Shown here: positions 8,747 through 18,065 of the stretch, one piece after another
Layout: every line of letters begins with the position of its first letter
Position numbering within the stretch: position 1 is the first letter of the stretch
NCBI RefSeq assembly: GCF_014196835.1
Contig: NZ_JACIEK010000009.1
Span: 62,001 to 126,000, forward strand
Direction: 5' to 3'
Origin: Aureimonas pseudogalii
GTDB lineage: Bacteria > Pseudomonadota > Alphaproteobacteria > Rhizobiales > Rhizobiaceae
DNA: 64,000 nucleotides
Translations under genes and position numbers: made by a program
The notes under the pieces: generated by a model
Told to the model about the DNA's origin: nothing
Database searches by the model: none
Seen by the model: the letters and a program-made list of their open reading frames with translations, nothing else

Positions 8747-9672
8747 ACGCTCTCTCCGCTCGGCAGCGTGATGGAGAAGATCTCGCCGGGCGCCACCACA
8801 AGTTCGACGAAGAGGCGCACCGCGACGGCCAGCACCAGCAGCGCCAGCAGCGCGCGCAGCTGCTCGCCGCGCAGCTTGCGCCCGGCATCGGCGCCGAACT
8901 GCGCGCCGACGACGCCGCCGAGCATCAGGAGGAAGGCCAGCACCACGTCGATCGTGCCGTTGGTGGCGGCCTGCAGCACCGTGGTGGTGGCCGCCGTGAA
9001 CATGATCTGCACGAGCGAGGTGCCGATGACGACGCTGGTCGGCACCCGCAGGAGATAGATCATCGCCGGCACCATGATGAAGCCGCCGCCGACGCCCATC
9101 ACCGAGCCGAGGATGCCGATGGCGAAGCCGAGGCCGAGCACGGGAATGGCGGAGACGTAGAGCTTGGAGCGCTGGAAGCGCATCTTCAGCGGCAGCCGAT
9201 GCACCCAGCTGTGCTGGCCCGAGCGCCGCACCTCGCCCGAGCCGCCGCCGCGCACCCTTCGCATGGCGCGCAGGCTCTCGCTCAGCATCAGGGCGCCGAC
9301 GGTGCCGAGCATCACGACGTAGAGGATGGAGACGGCCAGATCGAGCTGACCGACGCGCCGCAGCAGCGTGTAGAACCAGACGCCGAGCGCCGAGCCGACG
9401 ATGCCGCCCGCGATCAGCATGGCGGCGAGCTTGAGATCGACCGTGCCGCGCTTGTAGTGCGCGAGCGCGCCGGAGAAGGAGGCGGCGATCACCTGATTGG
9501 CGCCGGTCGCCACGGCCACCGCCGGCGGGATGTTGTAGAAGATCAGCAGCGGCGTGATGAGGAAGCCGCCGCCCACGCCGAACATGCCCGACAGGAAGCC
9601 GACCGCGGCGCCCATGCCCACGATGATGAAGATGTTCACCGAGATCTCGGCGATCGGCAGATAGAGCGTCAC
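8743..9672 (-). CDS. TSUP family (TauE/SafE-type) permease
   Basis: The 309-residue protein has eight or so hydrophobic helices and the duplicated glycine-rich TSUP motifs: GFLSGMFGVGGGFLITPLL near residue 26 and GSVMGVGGGFIMVPAM near residue 190. The family exports sulfite, sulfonates or organosulfur anions; the substrate here is unknown. The GTG at 9672 (VTLYLPIAE) is chosen because relatives start there and because the only longer start, a GTG at 9735, lies within the intrinsic terminator of the upstream gene. Its stop overlaps the start of the TIGR02186 gene. Confidence 0.88.
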   Translation of the reverse strand: MTLYLPIAEISVNIFIIVGMGAAVGFLSGMFGVGGGFLITPLLIFYNIPPAVAVATGANQVIAASFSGALAHYKRGTVDLKLAAMLIAGGIVGSALGVWFYTLLRRVGQLDLAVSILYVVMLGTVGALMLSESLRAMRRVRGGGSGEVRRSGQHSWVHRLPLKMRFQRSKLYVSAIPVLGLGFAIGILGSVMGVGGGFIMVPAMIYLLRVPTSVVIGTSLVQIMFTAATTTVLQAATNGTIDVVLAFLLMLGGVVGAQFGADAGRKLRGEQLRALLALLVLAVAVRLFVELVVAPGEIFSITLPSGESV

Positions 9673-9737
9673 GGGCGGCGGCCCCGCAGGCGAGGAAGGA
9701 GGCCCGCCGGGCGCTTCGGCGGACGATCGATGCACCG

Positions 9738-9771
9738 AAAAGGGGCGGACCTGTCTTGGCCCGCCCCTTTT
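9738..9771 (-). terminator. Intrinsic terminator of the podJ-like gene
   Basis: A perfect 11-bp GC-rich stem (9738-9748 with 9761-9771, 12-nt loop) ends in four Ts on the minus strand. It lies 35-68 bases past the stop of the podJ-like gene. Confidence 0.8.
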
Positions 9772-9805
9772 CCCCTGTCAAACGTGTTCGTGCGACCGCG
9801 AGCGA

Positions 9806-12800
9806 TCAGGCGTCCTTGCGTTCGAGCAGCGCCCGGATGAGCGGCTCGTCGACCTTTCCGGTGGCCTGCAGACCGGACTTCTCCTGGAACCGGCGGATCG
9901 CCGTCTCGGTCTGCTCGCCGACGATGCCGTCGGGCCGGCCAGGGTCGAAGCCGAGCTTGATCAGGATGGCCTGCACGTTGCGGATCGCCCGCGTCATGTC
10001 GACCGAGGCGGTCTGGTTGCCCTTGCCGGCCCAGTCGGAGGGGATGTCTACCGTGTTGGCGAACTCGACGCGGGGCGTCGGCTTCCACGCCGCGACTTCC
10101 GCGTCGATGCGCGTGCGCACGTCCGGCGCCAGCGACTTGCCGACTTCGCCCATCTTGGCGAGCGCGTCCTTGTCGCCGCTCTGGCCGACGATCTTGAACC
10201 AGCGGTAGGATTCGCCGAGATCCTGCGGAACGCCGGCACCGCGGGCATAGAGGATGCCGAGATTGTACTGGCTGTCGGGCATGCCGTGCTGGGCAGCCTT
10301 CACGAACCACTGCGCCGCGGTCTCGGGATCGGAGACGCCCTCGATGCCGGTGGCGTAGAGCACGGCGAGATTGTGCATCGCGCGCACGTTGCCCTGGTCG
10401 GCCGCCAGGCGATACCAGTCGCGCGCCGCGCCGGTGTCGCGCGCCGCGCCGTTGCCCTTCTCGAACAGGGTGCCGAGCGAATACTGCGCCGGCGCGAAGC
10501 CGAGCGAGGCCGAACGAGCGAACCAGGTCATCGCGGCGGCCGGATCGGGCGCGCCGGTGCGCCCTTCCATCAGCCGCAGCCCGACCTCGAAGAGCGCCAC
10601 GGGCTCGCCCTTCACAGCGGCGTCCGTCAGCGCCTTCGGGCCGATGTCGGCGGGCATGGCCGGCATCGCGCCGCGTGCGTCCGTCGGCAGCTTGGCCTCG
10701 GCGCTGGCGAGGAGGGTCGCCCCCGCGGTTGCTGCGGGCGCCGCGATCGCGGCGGCTTCCGCCACGGCAGGTTCGCTTTCGGCAGCTTCCGGCAGAGCCG
10801 CGACGGCCGGACCCGCCGCGTCGCCCGCCGGCATCGCAGCCGAAGCCCTTTCCGCTTCGCTCGGCACCGGAGGAGCTTCGGCGGAGGCCGGCTCGGCGAC
10901 GATGGAGGGGGCGACGGCCAAGGCCGGCGCCACGGTCTCGGCGGCGAGATCCACGACCGGCGCGGCGAGCGACGATGCGGGCTCGGCGCTCGCCGCAGGC
11001 GCGGTCGTCGCGGCAATTTCGGTGGAGGGCGCGTCGAGAGTGCGGGCGGGACCGGCGTCGGCGACGATCGCCTCGAGCCCGGCGCCGTCGTCGGCGAGAT
11101 ACTTGGCGCCGAGCGGGATCGCCATGAGCGCCAGAAGAACGGCACCCACCGCCATCAGGATCGGCTTGCGGCGGCCGGCCTTGTCCTCGTGCGGGCCACT
11201 CTCGTCGCCCTGGCGATCGCGCTGCGCTTCCGCCTCGGCGGCGGCGGCCATCGCGGCCTTGCGGGCGGCGGCGATGAAGTCCGCCTTGGCGATCGGTTCG
11301 GCGGACGCCGGCTCCAGCCCGCGCTGCTGCAGGCGCACGCGCTCGATCAACGCGGCGATGTCGGGTGCGCCGGAGCCCGGCTCGAGCGGTCGGTTGGCTT
11401 CGCGCGAGACGAACTGGTCGGCGGCATCCAGCGAGGGGGCGTCGAGCGAGGGAGAGACGGTGGAAGACCAGCTCGGCTCCACCGCATCGTCGAGGGCCTC
11501 CTCGGCCGTCAGCAGCGGCGGATGGACCCGCTCGGCCAGCGACGGCGCGGCGTCGGAGACCGCCGGGCGGCGCGACAGACGCCGGTTGATGGCGGCCCGC
11601 AAACCCTTGGGTTCGTCGGCAACCACCGAAGCCAGGGCTGCCGTCTCGAAGCTGGACGTGACGGGAGTCTGCGCCGAGGCGGGCGCGACGCTCGCGGCCT
11701 CGCCCATTGCGACCTCGGAACTTGCATTCTGGCCGCGCAGTTCGGCCTCGATGCCGGTCAGGCGCTCGACGATCTTGGAGAGCGTGGCGTGCACCGCATC
11801 GAAGACGCCGTAGGCGCGCTCGTCGCTGTCGCGGCAGAGCGCTTCGAGATTGCGAAGGTCCTGTGCGAGTTCGCGCACATAGACGTTCTCGCGGCGACCG
11901 TCCTCGTCCTGCATGCGACGCACGGCCTCGTCGGCCGCGGTGCGCGCCGCCACGAGGATGCTGTCGCGATTCTCGTCGAGCTGGCGCTCCAGCACGTCGA
12001 GGCGGCGGGTGATCTCGGTGCCTTCTTCGCCGCCGAGGCCGGGGGTGCCGGCGAGATGATCCGCCAGCCGTCCGACCTGCATCTCCAACGCCTGGACGAC
12101 GGTGGGATCGACGCCCTTGGTGCCGGCGGACTCTTCGAGACGCGCGGCAAGCTTGTTCAGACGGTCCTCGAAGGCCGCCGCGCCGGCGCCGCTCTCGGCG
12201 CGTGCGAACAAGGTCTCGACCCGCTCCGACAGCGTGTCGATGCGCTGTCCGAGATCGGCGTCGGGACGCGCGCCCATGTCCTCGATGCGCTCGGCGAGCG
12301 CGGCGATCTGCACCGACAGGAGATCGGCCTCGCCGCTCTCGGCCAGACGATCGACACGCGAGGCGAGCTCGGCGACGCGGGCCTCGATGCGCTCGATCGG
12401 CGCCATGTCGAGCTCGACCTGGCGGTAGGCGGTGGCGGTGACGATGGCGGCGGAGATCTCGTCAAGACGCTCCTCGAGAATGCCGAACTGTTCGAGATCG
12501 GGCTCGCGCATTTCGGCGGCCAGCCGCTCGACGCTGTCGGCGAGCGCCTGAATGCGCCCTTCCATCTGGTCGATCTGCAGGATCTCGGGCAGGCCGACGA
12601 GCGCCAGCTCGATCTCGCCCATGCGGTCCGAAAGACGCGCGATGCCGGCTTCCAGATCGCCCGTGGAGAAGCGCTCGGCCATGGCGCCGAAGCGCGCGTC
12701 GAGCGCCTCGGGCGAGCTCGCCTCGGCGATGAGATCGAGCTTGGTGCGCAGCCCCCCCAGTTCGTCGCGCAGGAACCGGGTCAGCGTCTCTTCGGTCTGG

Positions 12801-13747
12801 ATGCGCGAGGACTCGAGATAGCGCGACTCGAACTCCTCCCAGCGCTGCTGCACGGCGAGGATCTGCTCCTCGGTGGCGAGCGAACGCAGCGATCCGCGCA
12901 GCCGCTCCAGCTCCACCCGCAGGTCGCGCTTGGCCTGGTTGTCGAGTTCGATGCGGTCGGCGATGCGGCTCTCGAAATCGTCCCAGCGCCGCTGCACGGC
13001 CTCGACCGATTCTTCGCGGGCAAGCTGGCCGACCATCGTGGCCACCGAATCCAGCTCGGTGCGCAGCGCGTCGATGGAGGTCTGGTCGGCGGTGCCGACC
13101 GTCAGCTCCGTCAGCGCTTCCATGATCTCGAAGATCTCGGCCCCGATGCGGTCGGCGCCCTGGCGCTCGGCGATCATCGTCTTCAGGTCGGAGAAGGAAT
13201 GGCGCAGCTCCTCGAGCCGCGGCGACAGGTCGGGCGCGGTCTGGGCGACGATGTCGGCGCGCAGCGCCGTCAGCTCGCTCGCCAGATCCTTGACCATCGT
13301 CAGCGTCGCGCTCTGCATCTGCAGCTGCTCGACCTCGCCGGCGATCGTGCCGAAGCGGCGGTCCGACGTGCTCGCCTTGGCGCGCGGCGCGGGCGTGCGG
13401 GGCGCCGGCTGCTTCGACACCGGGTCGGCGTTCAGCTGCCGCTCCACCGTCATCGTCGACACCGCCTCTTCGAGCGCGGGCTTGCGGCTGCGGCGGCTGG
13501 CCGTCATCGCGCGAAGGCGCACGCTCGGCGAGTCCGGCGTCGGCGCCTCGGCGGCGGCCGGCGTGACCTCGGCATGCGGCGGCTCCACCGAGGCCGCCTC
13601 GGCCGGATCGGGACGCCGTCCCACCGCGAGGCGCGACAGGCGTGCTTCCAAGTCTTCGAGCGTCTTCGACAGCGACGAGAACGAGGGATCGGCGGCGCGG
13701 GTCTGCGTGTCGGCACGAACCTTCAAGCGGGGCTCATTGGGGGACAT
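9806..13747 (-). CDS. podJ: PodJ-like polar localization factor (coiled coil, TM, Sel1 repeats, peptidoglycan-binding domain)
   Basis: This 1313-residue protein has four parts: a disordered and acidic N-terminus; a very long coiled-coil region rich in Glu, Arg and Leu heptads (about residues 120-680) interrupted by a Pro/Ala-rich linker; one transmembrane helix (about 868-888, ILMAVGAVLLALMAIPLG); and a periplasmic part with a Pro/Ala-rich linker, three to four Sel1-type TPR repeats (about 1040-1190) and a PG_binding_1 domain (about 1240-1305). That order and size match rhizobial and Caulobacter PodJ, the pole-organising protein needed for correct growth pole and appendage placement. It is single-gene with its own terminator, and a CtrA-like box lies about 100 bases upstream. 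An alternative name would be generic Sel1-repeat protein. Confidence 0.85.
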   Translation of the reverse strand: MSPNEPRLKVRADTQTRAADPSFSSLSKTLEDLEARLSRLAVGRRPDPAEAASVEPPHAEVTPAAAEAPTPDSPSVRLRAMTASRRSRKPALEEAVSTMTVERQLNADPVSKQPAPRTPAPRAKASTSDRRFGTIAGEVEQLQMQSATLTMVKDLASELTALRADIVAQTAPDLSPRLEELRHSFSDLKTMIAERQGADRIGAEIFEIMEALTELTVGTADQTSIDALRTELDSVATMVGQLAREESVEAVQRRWDDFESRIADRIELDNQAKRDLRVELERLRGSLRSLATEEQILAVQQRWEEFESRYLESSRIQTEETLTRFLRDELGGLRTKLDLIAEASSPEALDARFGAMAERFSTGDLEAGIARLSDRMGEIELALVGLPEILQIDQMEGRIQALADSVERLAAEMREPDLEQFGILEERLDEISAAIVTATAYRQVELDMAPIERIEARVAELASRVDRLAESGEADLLSVQIAALAERIEDMGARPDADLGQRIDTLSERVETLFARAESGAGAAAFEDRLNKLAARLEESAGTKGVDPTVVQALEMQVGRLADHLAGTPGLGGEEGTEITRRLDVLERQLDENRDSILVAARTAADEAVRRMQDEDGRRENVYVRELAQDLRNLEALCRDSDERAYGVFDAVHATLSKIVERLTGIEAELRGQNASSEVAMGEAASVAPASAQTPVTSSFETAALASVVADEPKGLRAAINRRLSRRPAVSDAAPSLAERVHPPLLTAEEALDDAVEPSWSSTVSPSLDAPSLDAADQFVSREANRPLEPGSGAPDIAALIERVRLQQRGLEPASAEPIAKADFIAAARKAAMAAAAEAEAQRDRQGDESGPHEDKAGRRKPILMAVGAVLLALMAIPLGAKYLADDGAGLEAIVADAGPARTLDAPSTEIAATTAPAASAEPASSLAAPVVDLAAETVAPALAVAPSIVAEPASAEAPPVPSEAERASAAMPAGDAAGPAVAALPEAAESEPAVAEAAAIAAPAATAGATLLASAEAKLPTDARGAMPAMPADIGPKALTDAAVKGEPVALFEVGLRLMEGRTGAPDPAAAMTWFARSASLGFAPAQYSLGTLFEKGNGAARDTGAARDWYRLAADQGNVRAMHNLAVLYATGIEGVSDPETAAQWFVKAAQHGMPDSQYNLGILYARGAGVPQDLGESYRWFKIVGQSGDKDALAKMGEVGKSLAPDVRTRIDAEVAAWKPTPRVEFANTVDIPSDWAGKGNQTASVDMTRAIRNVQAILIKLGFDPGRPDGIVGEQTETAIRRFQEKSGLQATGKVDEPLIRALLERKDA

Positions 13748-13843
13748 GTTGTGCTCCTCTCACCGCCACCTGCCTCGGGTGATCGGCCGACCGGCTCGAC
13801 CCGGACTATCCTATGCGCGGCCTCGAACACGGCCGGCTCCGCA

Positions 13844-13858
13844 TTAAGGGAATAGTAA
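13844..13858 (-). promoter_or_regulatory. CtrA-like box upstream of podJ-like gene
   Basis: On the minus strand the site reads TTAC-N7-TTAA, one mismatch from the CtrA consensus, 97-111 bases upstream of the podJ-like start codon. The interval 13748-14006 otherwise holds no gene and serves two divergent genes. Confidence 0.35.
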
Positions 13859-14006
13859 GAGAAGCGGGATTGAAGCTGGATTGGCCGTAAAGAAACCTTG
13901 CGGTATCATGAGTGCGGTCACAAGATCGACCGTCCAGCCACACGACCGGCGAGATCCGGCGCCCACACGAAGCCAACCTCCGACAGACATCGATGCATCA
14001 GACGAC

Positions 14007-14474
14007 ATGACCCGATCGACCATGGCAGAGAACGCCGACACCGATCTGCGGATCGGCATTCACCAGTTGTTGAATGCGCAGAGCGGGGATGAACACGCTC
14101 CCTCGATCTACCGCATCGGCGACCTCGCGCGCGAATTCGGCGTCAGCCTTCGCACGCTGCGGTTCTACGAGGGGCTCGGCCTCGTCAGCCCGCAGCGGCG
14201 CGGAACGACGCGGCTCTACTCGAAGCGCGACCGCATGCGGCTTCGGCTGGTGCTGCTCGCCAAGCTCCTCGGCTTCTCGCTCACCGAGGCCAAGCAGATC
14301 ATCGAGATCTACCACGAGCCGAATGGGCGCCGAAGGCAGCTCGAGCGCGCCCTGCAGCGGTTCGAGGAGCAGCGCGAGATCCTGCTGGACCAGCGGCGCG
14401 ACATCGAGGAATCCATCGAGGCGATGGACGTCTCGCTCGATTTCGTTCGCCGTCGGATCGCCGAGAACTATTGA
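14007..14474 (+). CDS. MerR family transcriptional regulator
   Basis: The 155-residue protein has the MerR winged helix at about residues 34-100 (YRIGDLAREFGVSLRTLRFYEGLGLVSPQ is the helix-turn-helix and wing region; only part quoted is diagnostic) followed by a long dimerisation helix to the C-terminus. It contains no cysteine, so it is not a metal or redox sensor of the CueR/SoxR kind; its arrangement resembles the LiuR-like metabolic MerR group, but that is a guess from resemblance. The ATG at 14007 is used; another ATG at 14022 is possible. It is divergent from the podJ-like gene. Targets are unknown. Confidence 0.85.
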   Translation: MTRSTMAENADTDLRIGIHQLLNAQSGDEHAPSIYRIGDLAREFGVSLRTLRFYEGLGLVSPQRRGTTRLYSKRDRMRLRLVLLAKLLGFSLTEAKQIIEIYHEPNGRRRQLERALQRFEEQREILLDQRRDIEESIEAMDVSLDFVRRRIAENY

Positions 14475-14692
14475 AGCGCACAGCGAAAGAGCACCCGGCC
14501 GGCCGCCGCGGATCGCGACAGTTAACGGTTCCCAGCGGCCGAACATCATGAAGGAATGATGAAGATCGGCGGCGAATTGCCTTGCGTTCTCGGCACGCGA
14601 CCTATGCACGGAACGGCATAGCTCTTTCTGCTGCGGTGCATCATATGTCTTTGCGGGAGACGACACGTCCACCAGCTTGAAGAGACCGACCG

Positions 14693-14899
14693 ATGACTGC
14701 CCGTACAGACCGCCTCGAATCGCACCCCACCCGCCTCGGCTTCACGTCGCGCCGGCCCGTGACCCTCGATCGTTCGCGTCCGTCCACCCGTTCGCTGCAG
14801 TCCTCGGGCCGTCCCGTGTTTCTCGACATGGACCCGCTGACGCATCTCACCGCCATTCGCGGCTCGATGTTCGAAGCGGCTGCTCCGCACCGCGTCTGA
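14693..14899 (+). CDS. Small basic hypothetical protein
   Basis: This is a 68-residue, arginine- and serine-rich open reading frame with no recognised domain, no signal peptide and no membrane helix. Support comes from a purine-rich stretch (GAAGAGA) about ten bases before the ATG and an intrinsic terminator 60 bases after its stop. It could instead be the body of a non-coding RNA. It lies between the MerR gene and the convergent prmA gene. Confidence 0.45.
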   Translation: MTARTDRLESHPTRLGFTSRRPVTLDRSRPSTRSLQSSGRPVFLDMDPLTHLTAIRGSMFEAAAPHRV

Positions 14900-14959
14900 G
14901 ACTTCCGCGGCGCCAAGCGCTGCGCGAATACATTCCGCGAAGACCCATTCATCCGACGA

Positions 14960-14989
14960 GGCCCCGTGCGGCAACGCGCGGGGCCTTTT
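14960..14989 (+). terminator. Intrinsic terminator
   Basis: A GC-rich stem (14960-14966 with 14979-14985, extended by further pairs around a GCAA loop) is followed by TTTT on the plus strand. It ends the transcript of the small ORF and may also serve the convergent prmA side. Confidence 0.75.
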
Positions 14990-15033
14990 CGTTTCGAACT
15001 CGCGATACCGGCCCGGCGAAGGGCCGGCCGACC

Positions 15034-15915
15034 TCACCGTCCGACGGGATTGAGATTGCGCCGCAGATGCAGCGTGACCCACTCGTCGCGACGCAGCGTC
15101 TGATGGTGGAACAGCCCCTGCTGGCGATAGGCCGCGAGCACGCCGTTGCGCTGACGCGCTAGAATCCCTGAGAGGATGACGTCGCCGGCGGGCGCGAGAT
15201 GGCGGGCGAGCACCGGCGCGAGCCTCATCAGCGGTCCCGCCAGAATGTTGGCGACCACGAGATCGAAGGGCGCGAAATCCCGGAACGCCGGCGCCGAGAA
15301 GCCCGTCGCCGTCGCCAGCGTCACGAAGTCGTGGACCTGATTGGCCCGCACGTTCTCCCGCGCCACCGCGACCGCCACCGGATCGATGTCGGTCGCCAGC
15401 ACCGGCACGCGGGCGAGCTTGGCGATGGCGATCGCCAGAACCGCGCTGCCGGTGCCGAGATCCAGCGCCACCGCGGGCCGGCGCCGGCGGATCACCGTCT
15501 CGATCATCGACAGGCACCCCGCCGTGGTGCCGTGGTGTCCGGTTCCGAAGGCCTGCCCCGCCTCGATCTCGATGGCGAGATCGTTGGAGCGCACGCGGTC
15601 GCGGTCGTGCGCCCCGTGCACGAGGAAGCGGCCGGCGCGCACCGGCTTCAGGTCGGCGAGCACCTGCGCCATCCAGTCGATCTCCGGCAGATCCTCTCGC
15701 TCGCAGCCGAAGCCCGCGAAGGCATGAACCACACCGGCCTCGTCGACCTCGCCGGCCTCCTCGAAATAGACGGAGACCTCGTGGATGTCGGCCGCCTCGT
15801 CGATCTCGGTGATCGCGACGGGCGAGCCGTCCTCGCCGAACAGCACGTCGAGGCGCTCGTAGAGCGCTTGCGCGTCGCGGCGTGAACCGCGCGCATGGAA
15901 ACGAACCTGACCCAA
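15034..15915 (-). CDS. prmA: Ribosomal protein L11 methyltransferase
   Basis: The 293-residue protein methylates ribosomal protein L11 with S-adenosylmethionine. It carries the PrmA signature EAGQAFGTGHHGTTAGCL near residue 115, the SAM-binding loop DLGTGSAVLAIA near 150, and VANILAGPL near 215 as the NPPY-like catalytic loop. The start is a TTG at 15915 with a GGGAAG ribosome binding site; no ATG or GTG lies between it and the in-frame stop of the upstream SCO gene. That stop is 33 bases before the start, so the two genes are probably co-transcribed. Confidence 0.92.
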   Translation of the reverse strand: MGQVRFHARGSRRDAQALYERLDVLFGEDGSPVAITEIDEAADIHEVSVYFEEAGEVDEAGVVHAFAGFGCEREDLPEIDWMAQVLADLKPVRAGRFLVHGAHDRDRVRSNDLAIEIEAGQAFGTGHHGTTAGCLSMIETVIRRRRPAVALDLGTGSAVLAIAIAKLARVPVLATDIDPVAVAVARENVRANQVHDFVTLATATGFSAPAFRDFAPFDLVVANILAGPLMRLAPVLARHLAPAGDVILSGILARQRNGVLAAYRQQGLFHHQTLRRDEWVTLHLRRNLNPVGR

Positions 15916-15948
15916 TGACGTCTTCCCTGTCTCGGCGAGCGCGATGGC

Positions 15949-16572
15949 TCAGGCCGCCGCGAGGCGGGCGAGCTTCAGCTTGGCGGCTTCGGGATCCTCG
16001 CCATAGGCGATGGTGCCCTTGAAGGCGCCGGCGCGGTCGAGCAGGATCACCGAGGCCGTGTGGTCCATCGTGTAGTCCTCGCCCTGCGGCACCTTCTTGG
16101 CATAGATGCCGAACCCGTCCAGCATCGCGGCGACCTTGGCGGGATCGCCGGTTACCGCCGTCACGTCCGCCCCGATCGAGCCGACATAGGTGCGGAGCAC
16201 ATCGGGCGTGTCGCGCTCCGGATCGACCGAGACGAACACGATGGCGAGGTCGCGCCCTTCGGCCTTCAGCGCCTTCTGGTAGCCGGCGAGCTCGTAGAGC
16301 GTCGTCGGACAGACGTCCGGGCAATGCGTGAAGCCGAAGAACAGGGCAGTCGGGCGCCCGCGCAGCACCGACTCGCTCACCGGGCCGCCGTTCTGATCGA
16401 CGAGCTGGAACGACGAGCCGTAGACGCCGGCATCGCGAACCGCGCTCGTCTCCTGCCGCCCGAACACCACCACGAGCACGAGCAGCGCGACGATGGCCGC
16501 CACGAGCACCCAGAGCGCCCAGCGCAGCGCATGCGCCTTCCGGCGAGGAGGACGGGATGTCGGATCGGTCAT
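15949..16572 (-). CDS. SCO1/SenC family copper chaperone-like protein
   Basis: The 207-residue protein has an N-terminal membrane anchor (about residues 13-35) and a thioredoxin-like domain with the copper-binding CPDVC motif near residue 80 and the distal histidine in MDHTAS near 170. The family delivers copper to the CuA site of cytochrome c oxidase in the periplasm. The ATG at 16572 is preferred over an upstream start at 16629, which would add a stretch without family support. No oxidase genes are adjacent. Confidence 0.9.
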   Translation of the reverse strand: MTDPTSRPPRRKAHALRWALWVLVAAIVALLVLVVVFGRQETSAVRDAGVYGSSFQLVDQNGGPVSESVLRGRPTALFFGFTHCPDVCPTTLYELAGYQKALKAEGRDLAIVFVSVDPERDTPDVLRTYVGSIGADVTAVTGDPAKVAAMLDGFGIYAKKVPQGEDYTMDHTASVILLDRAGAFKGTIAYGEDPEAAKLKLARLAAA

Positions 16573-16644
16573 TGCGGCCTCGTGATGCGGATTTCGCCCG
16601 GTCCTACAGGAAAGCGGGGCGCCGGGCAAAACACGCCGAGTTTG

Positions 16645-17844
16645 TCAGCGCGTGCGCCGTTCCGCCCAGCCGAAATAGGCGAGCGCCGCCAGCGGGAAGG
16701 CGCAACCCATCGCCGCAACGCCGCGCCAGCCCGCCCATTCGAGCACCGGGCTCGTGAGGGCCGAGCCGAGCGCGCCGCCGAGGAAGAAGGTCGTCATGTA
16801 GACGGCGTTCAGCCGGTTGCGGATGCTCTCGTCGAGCTGGAAGATCTCGCGCTGGCCGATCACCAGATTGGCCTGCACGCCGAGATCGAGAAGGATGCCC
16901 GCCACCACGAAGGCGGCCAGCGACCCCGCGCCGAGGAAGGCCAGCGCCATCGCGCCGGCCACGAGCGAGATCGCGCCCATCGTGCCGATGCGCGACAGGC
17001 CGCGATCGGCGAGCCGCCCAGCGACGGGCGCGGCGAAGACGCCGAGCACGCCGCTCAGCGTGAACAGCGCCACGGCCTGGGGCGACAGCGAGAACGGCGC
17101 GTGGAGGAGCACGATCGGCGCGCCCGTCCAGAAGATGCCGAAGGCGGCGAAGAGCGCGGCATGATAGAGCGCGCGCCGGCGCAGCACGGGCTCGCGCACG
17201 AAGAGCCGGCCGAGCGACGCGATCAGCGCGCCGTAGCCGACGCGCCCCGCCGGCATCCGCCGCGGGAAGAGCCGCAGCCCGGCGAGCGCGAGACCCGCGA
17301 CGAGCACGGCCGACAGCACGAAGACGCCGCGCCAGCCGACGAGGCCCGCCAGAAAACTCGACAGCGGGCGGGCCAGGAGAATGCCGCCGAGAAGGCCCGT
17401 CATGATGTTGCCGACGACGCGTCCGCGCGTTTCCGGCGGCGCGAAGGAGGCGGCGAGCGGCACGATCATCTGCGCCGCCGCGGAGGCGATGCCGACGCCG
17501 AGCGTCGCCGCGAAGAGGATCGCGGCGGTGGGCGCCAGCGCCAGCGCGACGAGGCCGAGGATCGCGGCTCCCATCGTCCCGAGCATCAGCCGCCGGTTCT
17601 CCACGACGTCGCCGAGCGGCACGAGCAGCACGAGGCCGATCGCGTAGCCGAGCTGCGAGGCGGTGACGATCGTGCTTTCCAGCGCCGGCGGCAGGCCGAG
17701 ATCGTCGCCGATGAGGGCGACCACGGGCTGCGCGTAGTAGAGATTGCCCGCGAGCGCGCCGGCGGCCACGGCCATGAGGATCGTGGCGGCGCGCGAGATC
17801 GGCGCGGTGGCGGCGGCCTGTGCGGGAGGTTCGAGCGTCGTCAT
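16645..17844 (-). CDS. Major facilitator superfamily transporter
   Basis: The 399-residue protein shows twelve hydrophobic helices and the MFS loop 2-3 motif form PLGDVVENRRLMLG near residue 75. Its N-terminal GNLYYAQPVVALIGDDLG is typical of the AraJ/YbcL-like drug or sugar efflux group. Substrate is unknown. The ATG at 17844 (MTTLEPPAQ) is taken; a frame extending to 17871 and 18015 is unlike the family. It is divergent from the Tim44-like gene. Confidence 0.88.
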   Translation of the reverse strand: MTTLEPPAQAAATAPISRAATILMAVAAGALAGNLYYAQPVVALIGDDLGLPPALESTIVTASQLGYAIGLVLLVPLGDVVENRRLMLGTMGAAILGLVALALAPTAAILFAATLGVGIASAAAQMIVPLAASFAPPETRGRVVGNIMTGLLGGILLARPLSSFLAGLVGWRGVFVLSAVLVAGLALAGLRLFPRRMPAGRVGYGALIASLGRLFVREPVLRRRALYHAALFAAFGIFWTGAPIVLLHAPFSLSPQAVALFTLSGVLGVFAAPVAGRLADRGLSRIGTMGAISLVAGAMALAFLGAGSLAAFVVAGILLDLGVQANLVIGQREIFQLDESIRNRLNAVYMTTFFLGGALGSALTSPVLEWAGWRGVAAMGCAFPLAALAYFGWAERRTR

Positions 17845-18065
17845 CGCATTTCTATAACCCCTATGCCGCATCGCAAGAAGAGGTGCTGACGACGACGCAG
17901 CGTTGCGGATCTTGCCCGGAGCACGGACGCGGCCGTGGCGCTTGAGCGTGCAAGCTGGCGAAATCTTGATCGCGGAAGTGCAGGGAAACGTGTCCCCGCC
18001 CTTTCGATCGTTCACCTCACGTCCCTATATCGGTGGACGACTTCAACCAGGAAGGACCTCACTCG

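Noticed and set aside
9673-9735. Longer GTG start for the TSUP gene
   Set aside because: It would begin inside the perfect-stem terminator of the upstream gene and adds a Pro/Gly-rich stretch unlike the family.
7907-9781. A single 624-codon frame that would fuse the TIGR02186 gene to sequence antiphase with the TSUP gene
   Set aside because: The N-terminal half is out of frame with the real TSUP protein, and a GTGA overlap gives a natural start at 8746.
10286-13855. A 1189-codon open frame on the plus strand opposite podJ
   Set aside because: It is a by-product of high GC and strong third-position bias in the true gene; its composition is an Arg/Gly/His-rich antisense translation without domains.
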